DNA of 64,000 nt, taken from contig JAQEYU010000001.1 of NCBI GenBank assembly GCA_027692465.1, positions 620,001 through 684,000 on the forward strand, given 5' to 3'. The translations under genes were made by a program, and so were the position numbers. This document shows positions 46,953 through 54,930 of this stretch, piece after piece (the stretch's first letter is position 1; every line of letters begins with the position of its first letter). The stretch comes from Enterococcaceae bacterium OF42-14pH9A (GTDB lineage Bacteria; Bacillota; Bacilli; Lactobacillales; Enterococcaceae). The notes below the pieces were generated by a model that was given only the letters and a program-made list of their open reading frames with translations, made no database searches and was not told where the DNA came from.

Positions 46953-46965
46953 TTTGATAATCAAA
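46953..46965. promoter_or_regulatory. Second FabT-like operator, upstream of fabZ
   Basis: TTTGATAATCAAA, a perfect palindrome of the same type as the fabI site, 82 bases before fabZ. A TATGAT at 46945-46950 directly before it may be the fabZ -10. Confidence 0.7.
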
Positions 46966-47046
46966 CTAAATAACGAATTAGTTTATCAGTGGTTGCCCAA
47001 TGAATCAGGCAGTCCAATGATCTTTTTATAGAAAGGGGTTTGCCAA

Positions 47047-47484
47047 ATGACGCAAATTATGAATACCGAAGAAATCAAAAAAGTGATTCCTAATCGTTTT
47101 CCTATCTATTATATGGACCAGGTGATCCGCCTGATCCCGGGTGAGACGATCACCGCAGTTAAAAATGTCACCATCAACGAGGATTTCATGCAGGGAAATA
47201 CACCGGGCGATCCCCATATGCCGGGTACCTTGATCTTGGAAGCCCTGGCTCAGGCGGGCTCGATCCTAATTCTTAAATCGCCGCAATTTTCCGGTCAAAC
47301 CGCTTATATCGGCGGGATTGAAAATGCCCACTTCATCAAAAAAGTCTCTGCCGGTGATGTTTTGCACCTGCAGTTTACGATCACGAAAATCAAGGGCAAT
47401 GTCGGCCGTGCTGATGCTGTAGCTTCCGTAGCCGGGGAGACCAGAGCGGACTGCTGCTTTACCTTTATCGTGGGAGCCAAGTGA
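47047..47484 (+). CDS. FabZ/FabN-like 3-hydroxyacyl-ACP dehydratase lacking the catalytic His
   Basis: 145 residues, hot-dog fold. Seen: NRFPIYYMDQVIRLIPGETITAVKNVTINEDF at the start, then MQGNTPGDPHMPGTLILEALAQAGSILIL. In FabZ, FabA and FabN this segment reads GHFPG-x-P-x-(M/F)PG and its His is catalytic. Here position 51 is Asn and 52 is Thr, while Glu65 of LILEALAQ is kept; a His at 57 occupies a position that is normally hydrophobic. Divergent from fabI with FabT-like boxes between, as for the FabN/FabI group in enterococci. It may be inactive, or an altered or moonlighting enzyme. Confidence 0.88.
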   Translation: MTQIMNTEEIKKVIPNRFPIYYMDQVIRLIPGETITAVKNVTINEDFMQGNTPGDPHMPGTLILEALAQAGSILILKSPQFSGQTAYIGGIENAHFIKKVSAGDVLHLQFTITKIKGNVGRADAVASVAGETRADCCFTFIVGAK

Positions 47485-47573
47485 GAGAAGAAAGCTGTTG
47501 GTAAGATCAGAAAGCTGCACCAAGAAAAAGCCTGCCGACAGCAACAGGACACTATGATGAGACTATGACAATC

Positions 47574-47620
47574 AAAAACGGCGCCTGTTCCCAAATACAT
47601 TCGGGACAGGCGCCGCTTTT
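47574..47620. terminator. Bidirectional terminator between fabZ and the cyclophilin gene
   Basis: AAAACGGCGCCTGTTCCC paired with GGGACAGGCGCCGCTTTT around an 10-base loop. Confidence 0.9.
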
Positions 47621-47629
47621 CTGCTGTAA

Positions 47630-48400
47630 TTATTTAGCTTCTTGGATGATGTTGATCTTATTGATCTTGACCTCTTTTTTCAACGTGGCATATTCGCCAA
47701 GGCTGTTGGGCTCATCTGTTTTTTCAGCGGTAGCGATTTTATCGACGGTTTCCATACCGTTGTCGATCACTTGGCCGAAAACAGTATATTGGCCGTCCAG
47801 TGCCGGCATACCACCTTTTTTGTAAGCTTCGATGATCGCCTCCGGATAATATTGTTTCGCAAGGCCGTCTGACTTATCCTCATCATTTTGGATAATGAAG
47901 AACTGGCTGCCGTTGGAGTTTGGATCCTGGCTGCGGGCCATCGCCAGAGCACCTCGGATGTTGTAAAGCTGATCGCTGGCTTCCAATTCAAATCCTTCGC
48001 CCCAGATACTTTCGCCACCGGTGCCGTCACCATTGGGATCGCCGCCTTGGATCATGAAATCTTCAACTGCACGATGGAATTTGGTCCCGTTATAATAGCC
48101 TTCCTTTGCATGGGTAACAAAGTTTTCAACAGCTTTTGGTGCAATTTTTGGAAACAGCTTGATTTTGATATTGCCGGCAGTCGTTTCCATTTCAACAACT
48201 GTTTCGTCAGCTGTGACCTTATCAGACAACTGCGGCAGCTCCAAGCTGTTCAGGTCAACAGAAGAAGAGCTGGTGGTTTGTTGCGTACTTTCAGATGATG
48301 ACTTTTGCGAATCGGCGGAGTTGCCGCTGTTCCCGCAGGCGCCTAAAAAAAGCACTGCTGCCAAAGTAGTAAAACCTGTGATCAATCGATGTTGTTTCAT
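47630..48400 (-). CDS. Lipoprotein peptidyl-prolyl cis-trans isomerase (cyclophilin type)
   Basis: 256 residues from the ATG behind AAAGGAATTC. Lipobox LFLGAC, then a Ser/Thr/Gln-rich linker, then a cyclophilin domain: VETTAGNIKIKLFPKIAPKAVENFVTHAKEGYYNGTKFHR, DFMIQGGDPNGDGTGGESIWG, GALAMARSQDPNSNGSQFFI, VFGQVIDNGMETVDKI. Surface-anchored foldase for exported proteins. The upstream part of the longest open frame has no ribosome-binding site. Confidence 0.95.
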   Translation of the reverse strand: MKQHRLITGFTTLAAVLFLGACGNSGNSADSQKSSSESTQQTTSSSSVDLNSLELPQLSDKVTADETVVEMETTAGNIKIKLFPKIAPKAVENFVTHAKEGYYNGTKFHRAVEDFMIQGGDPNGDGTGGESIWGEGFELEASDQLYNIRGALAMARSQDPNSNGSQFFIIQNDEDKSDGLAKQYYPEAIIEAYKKGGMPALDGQYTVFGQVIDNGMETVDKIATAEKTDEPNSLGEYATLKKEVKINKINIIQEAK

Positions 48401-48703
48401 TAGTGAATTCCTTTCTGTCGTAACATGTTCTTCGCCGAAAATCAGAATACGAGTCCCACGATACGTGTACTTTCCATAACAGAATAACAAATAAACAGCC
48501 GAATGACTATAGTCGAATGTGAACATTTTGTAAACCTTTTCTGATTTTTAGAGTAAAGGTGTAGACCAATTGACGCGCCAGTGCTATACTGAATTTGCTA
48601 CTAAAATCGATTTCGAAATTTCCTTTCGCTGAGCAGATTCTGACGAAAGTGCAGAAAAAAGGGCGGCAGATTTTTTCGAAACGCTATTCAGGAGGATCAT
48701 TTC
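48401..48703. promoter_or_regulatory. Intergenic region between the cyclophilin gene and mupG
   Basis: Contains an extended -10 TGCTATACT (48582-48590) pointing to mupG and the leader of the divergent cyclophilin gene. No other gene is seen. Confidence 0.5.
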
Positions 48704-49795
48704 ATGGGTAAATTAGGTATTTCCATCTATCCGGAACGTTCAACATTCGAAAAGGACAAAGCCTACTTGGATCTGGCACATAAGTATGGCTTCAAACGCG
48801 TGTTTACCAGCTTGCTGCAGATCACAGGCGACAAAGAACAAGTCCTGGCAGACTTTAAAAAAGTTGTTGACTATGCGAATTCATTGGCTATGGAAGTGAT
48901 GGTGGACATCAATCCGGCTTTATTTGAGCAACTGGAAATCTCCTATGATGACTTGTCATTCTTCGATAATATGGGGGCTTACGGCGTGCGTCTGGATGTT
49001 GGTTTTACCGGTGCAGAAGAAGCCCGCATGACTCGGAATCCGTATGGAATCAAAATCGAAATCAACATGTCTTCCGGAACCAATTATGTGGATAACATCA
49101 TGAGCTATTCACCGAATACCAACAATCTGCTGGGTTCACATAACTTCTATCCGCATCGTTATTCCGGTTTGAGCTATGACCATTTTGTTTTCTGTTCTGA
49201 AAAGTTCCGCAAATACAACTTGAACACGATGGCTTTTGTCAATTCGCACGATGCGACATTCGGTCCTTGGCCGACACAAGACGGACTTTGCTCGTTGGAA
49301 GACCATCGCGATCTGGAGTTGGCAACACAAGTCAAACACTTGGTACTGACCGGCTTGATCGATGATATTTCGATCGGCAATGCCTATGCTTCCGAAGCAG
49401 AGCTGGCTGCGATGGCAGAGGCCTTCAACGCTGAATATCCGACTTTGAAAGTAGTGCCGGAAGCAGACATCACCGAAGACGAACGTATTTGTCTCTTTGA
49501 CAATCTCCACAGCTATCGTGGGGACCGTTCCGAGTATATCCTGCGGTCCACAATGACGCGGGTCTATTACAAAGACAAACCGTTTCCGGCTCACAATACC
49601 CGAGAGATCACCCGCGGGGATGTTTTGATCGATAACGTTGCTTACGGTCAATACAAAGGCGAAACCCAGATTGCGTTGAAAGAAATGAAAAATGACGGCC
49701 GCGTCAATGTGGTTGGCCGTATTTCCGACGATGAACTGTTCCTGCTTGGCTTCTTGAAACCATGGTCCAGCTTCAAATTGAAAGAAAGCAAATAA
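48704..49795 (+). CDS. mupG: MupG-like 6-phospho-N-acetylmuramidase (DUF871)
   Basis: 363 residues. DUF871 family; the characterised MupG cleaves MurNAc-6-phosphate-GlcNAc in peptidoglycan recycling. Seen: N-terminal TIM-barrel start LGISIYPERSTFEKDKAYLDLA, GVRLDVGFTGAEEARM, SHNFYPHRYSGLSYDHF, ATFGPWPTQDGLCSLEDHRD, and a C-terminal cyclophilin-like small domain (ITRGDVLIDNVAYGQYKGETQIAL). No PTS gene for MurNAc uptake lies beside it here. RBS CAGGAGG. Confidence 0.93.
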   Translation: MGKLGISIYPERSTFEKDKAYLDLAHKYGFKRVFTSLLQITGDKEQVLADFKKVVDYANSLAMEVMVDINPALFEQLEISYDDLSFFDNMGAYGVRLDVGFTGAEEARMTRNPYGIKIEINMSSGTNYVDNIMSYSPNTNNLLGSHNFYPHRYSGLSYDHFVFCSEKFRKYNLNTMAFVNSHDATFGPWPTQDGLCSLEDHRDLELATQVKHLVLTGLIDDISIGNAYASEAELAAMAEAFNAEYPTLKVVPEADITEDERICLFDNLHSYRGDRSEYILRSTMTRVYYKDKPFPAHNTREITRGDVLIDNVAYGQYKGETQIALKEMKNDGRVNVVGRISDDELFLLGFLKPWSSFKLKESK

Positions 49796-49809
49796 AAGTT
49801 GACTTGCTG

Positions 49810-49839
49810 CCGCTTCTCCATCGTGAGGAGCGGTTTTTT
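49810..49839 (+). terminator. Terminator after mupG
   Basis: CCGCTTCTC paired with GAGGAGCGG, then six T. Confidence 0.85.
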
Positions 49840-50025
49840 GGTGCTGCCTCTCAGAAGATCCGAAGAAAATAGTAAGAGATAAGCGGATTGTTTACATAAT
49901 GCAATTATGGTTTCAGGGGCCTCGCAGCTTGAAAAACAGCTGCAAAATGCAGGGGGTGATGTGATACAATAACGAAAGAAGTTCTTTTTTGAGTTCCTGT
50001 CAAGACTTTCAAAGAAGGGGGGGGT

Positions 50026-50580
50026 ATGGTGTTTGCAGCTATTGATGAGCTGTCTTTGGATCAGTTGTATTTAGATCAGGGGAAAGTTGAAAAAAACAGA
50101 AAATTACTGTTGGCCTCTGACTTTCAAGGATATCCTCCCATCGAGGTCTATGAACTTTTTCCCGGCCGTCTGACTATTTTGGATGGCAACAGCCGCTGTT
50201 TTCTTTTGCATGAAGCCGGGATTAAAAAGATTAATGTGACTTTTGCGCCTGTCGAAGAGATCGAAACACCGATCATGCGGCCGCTATATGAGGCTTGTGT
50301 CCGCTGGTGTCAAAAATCAGATCTCTTTCATATCCATGATTTATCTGCACGGATCGTTCCAACTGAGGTGTTCATGGAGAAGTGGGTCCGACGCTGTCAA
50401 GAAATGATGGTGCTGCTGACTGCCTGTCAAGATGATCCGGTTCTTGATCACACCTTTAAAACTGCTTTGGCAGCAGGCAAGGAACCGGTAGCTCTCTCAG
50501 CAGCAGGCAAGCTTTTGTTTGATGAGGCAATATACAGTAATAATGAAAAAGAGGGGCGGGATCGTATAGCTGATGAATGA
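50026..50580 (+). CDS. ParB/sulfiredoxin-fold protein, operon with a Nudix hydrolase
   Basis: 184 residues. Residues 1-70, SLDQLYLDQGKVEKNRKLLLA...PPIEVYELFPGRLTILDGNSRCFLLHEAGIKKINVTF, follow the ParB N-terminal (CTP/ATP-binding) pattern, with DGNSR at the position of the ParB nucleotide-binding DGxxR. The rest is helical and unknown; there is no helix-turn-helix, so it is not a partition protein. RBS is an unusually G-rich run, GAAGGGGGGGG. It overlaps the Nudix gene by eight bases, so the two act together or are at least co-translated. Confidence 0.72.
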   Translation: MVFAAIDELSLDQLYLDQGKVEKNRKLLLASDFQGYPPIEVYELFPGRLTILDGNSRCFLLHEAGIKKINVTFAPVEEIETPIMRPLYEACVRWCQKSDLFHIHDLSARIVPTEVFMEKWVRRCQEMMVLLTACQDDPVLDHTFKTALAAGKEPVALSAAGKLLFDEAIYSNNEKEGRDRIADE

Positions 50581-51199
50581 AAAGGAGATTTTATTAAATT
50601 TGAGCCGTTTACAAGGAATTGCTCAAAGCGGTAAGACTTACGGCAAAGATATATACGATCAAGAGCGCTACCAGGAGTTGACCGAAGTAACCGAAAGTCT
50701 GATCCGACAACTGACTGTCTTAGACAATTCACAAATCAGCGTTTTTATGACGGCAGATGAAGGATATGCCACCCCCAAGGTCGATATTCGAGCTGTTGTT
50801 TTTAATGAACAGGACCGACTGCTGCTGGTGAAAGAGAAAAGTGAAGAGAAATGGGCCCTTCCCGGAGGCTGGGGAGATATCGGTTATTCCCCTTTTGAGG
50901 TTGCTGAAAAAGAGACTCGGGAAGAAGCCGGAATTAACGTAACGGCACAACAGCTCATGGCGGTGCGGGACATGTCCAAACACGACTACCCCTATCGACT
51001 GACCTACGTCTACAAGTTTTTTATCTATTGCCGTTCAGAAGGCGGAGTACCCCTTCCCGGAATTGAGACCGCTGACGCCCGCTTTTTTAACTTTGATGAA
51101 ATTAAGGAAACAGACTTGTCGTTGGCACGCAATTCGTTAAAAGATATCCGGATGGCATTTGACTATCACGATACGCCGTTTTCGACGATTTGTGATTGA
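50573..51199 (+). CDS. Nudix hydrolase with N-terminal Nudix-associated domain
   Basis: 208 residues. N-terminal helical domain (residues 1-65) of the kind that precedes ADP-ribose/NDP-sugar type Nudix enzymes in Firmicutes (YjhB-like), then a Nudix box GGWGDIGYSPFEVAEKETREEAGI near residues 98-120 with all catalytic Glu present. Substrate unknown. It overlaps the ParB-fold gene upstream, an unusual partner. No terminator follows before the hydrolase gene at 51240, so they may share a transcript. Confidence 0.88.
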   Translation: MNEKEILLNLSRLQGIAQSGKTYGKDIYDQERYQELTEVTESLIRQLTVLDNSQISVFMTADEGYATPKVDIRAVVFNEQDRLLLVKEKSEEKWALPGGWGDIGYSPFEVAEKETREEAGINVTAQQLMAVRDMSKHDYPYRLTYVYKFFIYCRSEGGVPLPGIETADARFFNFDEIKETDLSLARNSLKDIRMAFDYHDTPFSTICD

Positions 51200-51239
51200 G
51201 GGACGAACGAAAAAGTATCGATATAAGGGAGAAAAGTAA

Positions 51240-52163
51240 ATGAAATGGTTTATACGAAGCGCAGTGGTGATCCTGGTGTTGGCAGCTGCCGGGCTCGTTT
51301 TCGCCGGGAATTATTTTTATCAGTATGCTTTTGTGCCGGCGCCGAAAGACTTTTTAGCAGACGAAGAACCTGTCGACTCCGGAAAAGTCGATCCGGCACA
51401 AAGCTGGTTTACCGGAGAGACCAGGAGCCGCTGGCAGATCACTTCTGATGACGGCTTACGTTTATCGGCAATCTATCTGCCGGCTGCTGATCCGCAACAA
51501 AAGACGGCCATCCTGGCTCATGGATACATGGGCAATGCGGAAACTATGTGGCAATTTGCTCATATGTATCATGAATTAGGATATGATGTGCTGGTACCGG
51601 ATGCTCGCGGACACGGAGAAAGTGAAGGAAATTATATTGGCTTCGGCTGGCCTGAGCGTAAGGATTATTTAAAGTGGATCGATAAGGTGCTGCTTGAAAA
51701 GGGGCAGAAGGAGAAAGTCACTTTGTATGGAATCAGCATGGGCGGGGCTACCGTGATGAATACCAGCGGCGAGCAGCTTCCGGACAATGTTTTTGCCATC
51801 ATAGAAGACTGCGGTTATGCCAGTATCAAGGATGAGTTGATCTATCAATACAAGGAATTGTTCGATCTGCCGACATTTCCGGTGATCCAAATGACTAATC
51901 TGGTCACCAGGCTGCGAGCCGGTTTCTTTTTTACGGACGGTGATGTCCGCCAACAATTGGCAAAAAACAAGACACCAATCCTCTTTATTCATGGGACCGC
52001 GGATACCTTTGTTCCTTTCTCGATGTTGGATGAAGTCTATGCAGCAACTGATGCCCCCAAAGAACGCTGGGAAGTCTCGGGAGCGGAACACGCAAAGAGT
52101 TATTCCGTTGATCCCAAAAAATACAGCGACAAAGTCAAGTCCTTCCTAAAAGCTTATGAATAG
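51240..52163 (+). CDS. Membrane-anchored alpha/beta hydrolase
   Basis: 307 residues. Single N-terminal membrane helix (residues 7-29) as anchor. Alpha/beta hydrolase domain: ILAHGYMGNAETMWQFAHMYHELGYDVLVPDARGHGESEG (oxyanion loop and Asp-Arg region), nucleophile elbow GISMGGATVM near residue 165, DTFVPF (acid), and GAEHAKSYSVDPKKY (catalytic His). All triad positions are present. Probably acts on the outer face of the membrane. RBS AAGGGAG. Confidence 0.9.
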   Translation: MKWFIRSAVVILVLAAAGLVFAGNYFYQYAFVPAPKDFLADEEPVDSGKVDPAQSWFTGETRSRWQITSDDGLRLSAIYLPAADPQQKTAILAHGYMGNAETMWQFAHMYHELGYDVLVPDARGHGESEGNYIGFGWPERKDYLKWIDKVLLEKGQKEKVTLYGISMGGATVMNTSGEQLPDNVFAIIEDCGYASIKDELIYQYKELFDLPTFPVIQMTNLVTRLRAGFFFTDGDVRQQLAKNKTPILFIHGTADTFVPFSMLDEVYAATDAPKERWEVSGAEHAKSYSVDPKKYSDKVKSFLKAYE

Positions 52164-52173
52164 AGGGAAATCG

Positions 52174-52641
52174 ATGAATTATCAGATCAAAAAAATGACC
52201 CGACCAGAAGCTCTGGAGTATCTGAATTGGCAATACCCGGAACCGTATACATTTTATAATATACCCGCTGCCGCTCTTGAGGAGTGCCTTGCTGAAATCA
52301 TGGATCCCGACAGTGGAACAGACTATTACGCAGTTTATTTGGAAAAAGTTTATTACGGTATTTTCTGTTTCAAGCTTGATAAAGCGGGTCTTGAATTGGG
52401 GTTGGGAATTCGGCCGGAGGAATGTGGGAAACATAACGGTCGTCGCTTTACTTTGGCCGTTGTCGACTATCTTCGGCGAAATCTTTCTTACAAAGGACGG
52501 ATCTGGCTGCGCGTAGCCGACTTCAATGAGCGGGCGCAACGGACCTATGAGAGCGCTGGCTTCAAGCCTTTTGATCAGCAGCTGGCCTTCAGCTGGGAGG
52601 GATTAGTCAATTTTATTCATATGGAGTGGACGGCATCGTAG
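52174..52641 (+). CDS. GNAT-family N-acetyltransferase
   Basis: 155 residues from the ATG behind AGAGGGAAATCG; an earlier in-frame ATG overlaps the hydrolase gene. GNAT core with LELGLGIRPEECGKHNGRRFTLAVVDYLRR, a version of the acetyl-CoA loop (R/Q-x-x-G-x-G/A), and NERAQRTYESAGFKPF at the end of the fold. Substrate unknown. Lies ten bases after the hydrolase gene in the same direction. Confidence 0.85.
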   Translation: MNYQIKKMTRPEALEYLNWQYPEPYTFYNIPAAALEECLAEIMDPDSGTDYYAVYLEKVYYGIFCFKLDKAGLELGLGIRPEECGKHNGRRFTLAVVDYLRRNLSYKGRIWLRVADFNERAQRTYESAGFKPFDQQLAFSWEGLVNFIHMEWTAS

Positions 52642-52728
52642 CTTCGCGCTCTTTTGGAAGTAAGAGAAAAAAATGAGCAGATTCGGAAATTATTTTGCAA
52701 TGCATCAAATGTAAATGAGGTATCGGGA

Positions 52729-53508
52729 ATGAATGAACGCCGAAATAGACGAAACTGGCTGACTGGTCTCTTGGTTTTTATACTTATTTTCGCTGTCGGT
52801 TTCGGCTATCCAAAGCTTCAAAAGCAGCTGGAAGACTGCGCACAAGCTACTGCAGCAAAAAAGCTGGCAGCTCTGACAAAGCAGCTCCAGAAAAATGGTA
52901 CAATCAGTGCACGGATCGCGGAATTGTCGTTGGAAGGTGGTTTTATCTCGCCTGACTGCACTCGGGAAGCCATTGAAAAATTAATGACCGAAGTCAAGCA
53001 GGTCGAAACTGCTGCAGCTGAGCTGAGTACAGGAAAACAGCGGCCTTCTTCTGCACCTCGACTTGGTGAAGCGCCGCTGAAAAAACTGTCTGTAATGAAA
53101 GAAAAACTCCTGATTCAAAGTGCAGTGAACAGCCTTTATGACTACGAGAGCGGTCCGGTGTTTAAGGGATCAAAGGTGGATATTGAAAAACCGTTGAACC
53201 TGATGACCTCAGATGACAGTGGCATCCGGAAGATCAATCGATTACTGGACCCGCTCCCTGAGGATGAATGGAAGCGGGCTGTTCAAAATGCCGTTGAGAA
53301 TGTCGAACAGCAGTTGGACTTAAATCGCATAATCGACAATCAGCTTCAAGAATTACAGGTCCGCTTTGGAGCCGGTGCAACGAACATGACAAAAGAAACC
53401 CAAGAGCTGATTCAGATGCTGATCAACAAGGTTAAAACATCCTGGTATCGAGATTCACATCAGGAAAGATTTGATGAACTGCAAAAAAAGATGCCTGTGA
53501 AACCTTAG
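52729..53508 (+). CDS. Membrane-anchored helical protein of unknown function
   Basis: 259 residues from the ATG following TGAGGTATCGGGA; another ATG lies 25 codons upstream. One membrane helix near residues 10-28 (WLTGLLVFILIFAVGFGY), then a long polar helical region that is probably extracellular. No family recognised. The TAG stop at 53506-53508 is the first three bases of a repeat element, so the C-terminus or the stop codon was fixed by that insertion. Confidence 0.65.
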   Translation: MNERRNRRNWLTGLLVFILIFAVGFGYPKLQKQLEDCAQATAAKKLAALTKQLQKNGTISARIAELSLEGGFISPDCTREAIEKLMTEVKQVETAAAELSTGKQRPSSAPRLGEAPLKKLSVMKEKLLIQSAVNSLYDYESGPVFKGSKVDIEKPLNLMTSDDSGIRKINRLLDPLPEDEWKRAVQNAVENVEQQLDLNRIIDNQLQELQVRFGAGATNMTKETQELIQMLINKVKTSWYRDSHQERFDELQKKMPVKP

Positions 53509-53645
53509 GCTGTATCTGGAGCATCGTGGGGAAGACCTTCCGAAAAATCCAAGCCAAACGTGCAGTTTACCTGGTGCTGAAGGAGTTCACCTACGCGGAG
53601 GAAAGGAGCGGTAAAGCTACTGCTGGCGGTTTCAGACAAACCTGA
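53506..53645 (+). mobile_element. MITE-like repeat, copy 10
   Basis: Left end TAGGCTGTATCTGGAGC, right end GGCGGTTTCAGACAAACCTGA. Its first TAG is the stop codon of the upstream gene. The interior keeps the CCGAAAAATCCAAG block in diverged form. Confidence 0.75.
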
Positions 53646-53680
53646 GATACACTAAGACTAATGATAAGGAATGAAGTAAA

Positions 53681-54643
53681 TTGAAGATAACAGTTTTAGA
53701 CGGCTATGCCTTGAATCCCGGTGATCTCACTTGGCAGGAATTTGCTGCTTTGGGTGACTTTACTTTATTTGACCGTACACCACCGACAGATACTGAAGAA
53801 ATTATCCGAAGAATCGGCGACAGCGACGTCATCCTCCTGAACAAAGTTCCGGTAACGGCTACAATTGTTTCTGCCTGCCCCCGGCTGAAATACATTGGTG
53901 TCCTGGCAACCGGCTACAATGTGGTGGATTTGGAAGCATGCCGCAATGCCGAAATTACTGTTACCAATATTCCAACTTACGGAACAGATGCCGTTGCACA
54001 ATTTACTTTTGCGCTCTTGCTTGAGATCTGTTCGCAGGTCGGCCTTCACAGTGATTCGGTCCATAAAGGCGATTGGCAGCACTCACCTGACTTTACTTAC
54101 TGGCTGCGTCCTTTGACAGAGCTTCGGGGAAAACGATTGGGTTTAGTAGGGTATGGAGCAATCGCTCAGGCAGTAGCAGAAATTGCCCATGCCTTTAAAA
54201 TGGAAGTGGTCTATTGGAATCATCGACCAAAAGAACCACAGGCAGACTGGATACGCCAGGTGGAGATGGCGGAACTGTTGGCAGAATCAGATATCATCAG
54301 TCTGCATGTGCCCTTGTTTCCGGAAACCGAAAAAATCATTGATGGGGCCGCACTGTCCCGTATGAAAAAAGGCAGCATCCTCCTGAATACATCCCGCGGC
54401 GGTCTCTTGGACGAAGAAGCAGTTGCCAATGCATTGGCCAGTGGCAGTTTGGCAGCTTGTGGTGTTGATGTGGCGAGCACAGAACCGATTCGAGCAGATA
54501 ATCCACTGCTGCATGCTGAAAATTGTTGGATCACGCCTCATATCGCATGGGCTCCCACCGAAACGCGAGAGCGGTTGATGGCGATCGCTTATCAGAATCT
54601 GACAGCCTTTTTGAGAGGGAACCCGCAAAATGTGGTCTCTTGA
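53681..54643 (+). CDS. D-2-hydroxyacid dehydrogenase (NAD-dependent)
   Basis: 320 residues, TTG start behind AAGGAATG. Seen: GVLATGYNVVDLEACRNAEITVTNIPTYGTDAVAQFTFALLLE, Rossmann motif LGLVGYGAIAQAVAEIA near residue 153, and the catalytic Arg (LLNTSRGGLLDEEAV), Glu (DVASTEPIRADNP) and His (ITPHIAWAP). Resembles glycerate dehydrogenase/HprA-type enzymes more than D-lactate dehydrogenase. The substrate is uncertain. It lies between two repeat copies (53506 and 54660). Confidence 0.9.
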   Translation: MKITVLDGYALNPGDLTWQEFAALGDFTLFDRTPPTDTEEIIRRIGDSDVILLNKVPVTATIVSACPRLKYIGVLATGYNVVDLEACRNAEITVTNIPTYGTDAVAQFTFALLLEICSQVGLHSDSVHKGDWQHSPDFTYWLRPLTELRGKRLGLVGYGAIAQAVAEIAHAFKMEVVYWNHRPKEPQADWIRQVEMAELLAESDIISLHVPLFPETEKIIDGAALSRMKKGSILLNTSRGGLLDEEAVANALASGSLAACGVDVASTEPIRADNPLLHAENCWITPHIAWAPTETRERLMAIAYQNLTAFLRGNPQNVVS

Positions 54644-54659
54644 GAAAATTCGTTGAAAA

Positions 54660-54819
54660 TAGGGTGTACTGGAAAGCTCCTGTGGGTTAAATTATTTTGA
54701 ATACCTGCTGAAACCAAAGAGTAAAACGTGACTTATGCAGGACATAAGTGAGTATTTGCAATGCGAATTGCGGGAAATTGAACAATTAATCTGCTGTTGC
54801 GGGTTTCAGACACGCCTGA
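54660..54819 (+). mobile_element. MITE-like repeat, copy 11
   Basis: Left end TAGGGTGTACTGGAAAGCTCC, right end CGGGTTTCAGACACGCCTGA. The inside has CTGAAACCAAAGAGTAAAACGTGACTTATG. About 160 bases, close to full length. It sits between the dehydrogenase and obgE. Confidence 0.85.
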
Positions 54820-54930
54820 ATTCTTTCTTAAAGATTTATCTATTCTTAGACAATGGACAAACGCTGTTTTGATAGGTACAATAGGAAGGACGCTTTACAG
54901 AGTTTTGTGAAAAGAAATGGAGGACAAACA

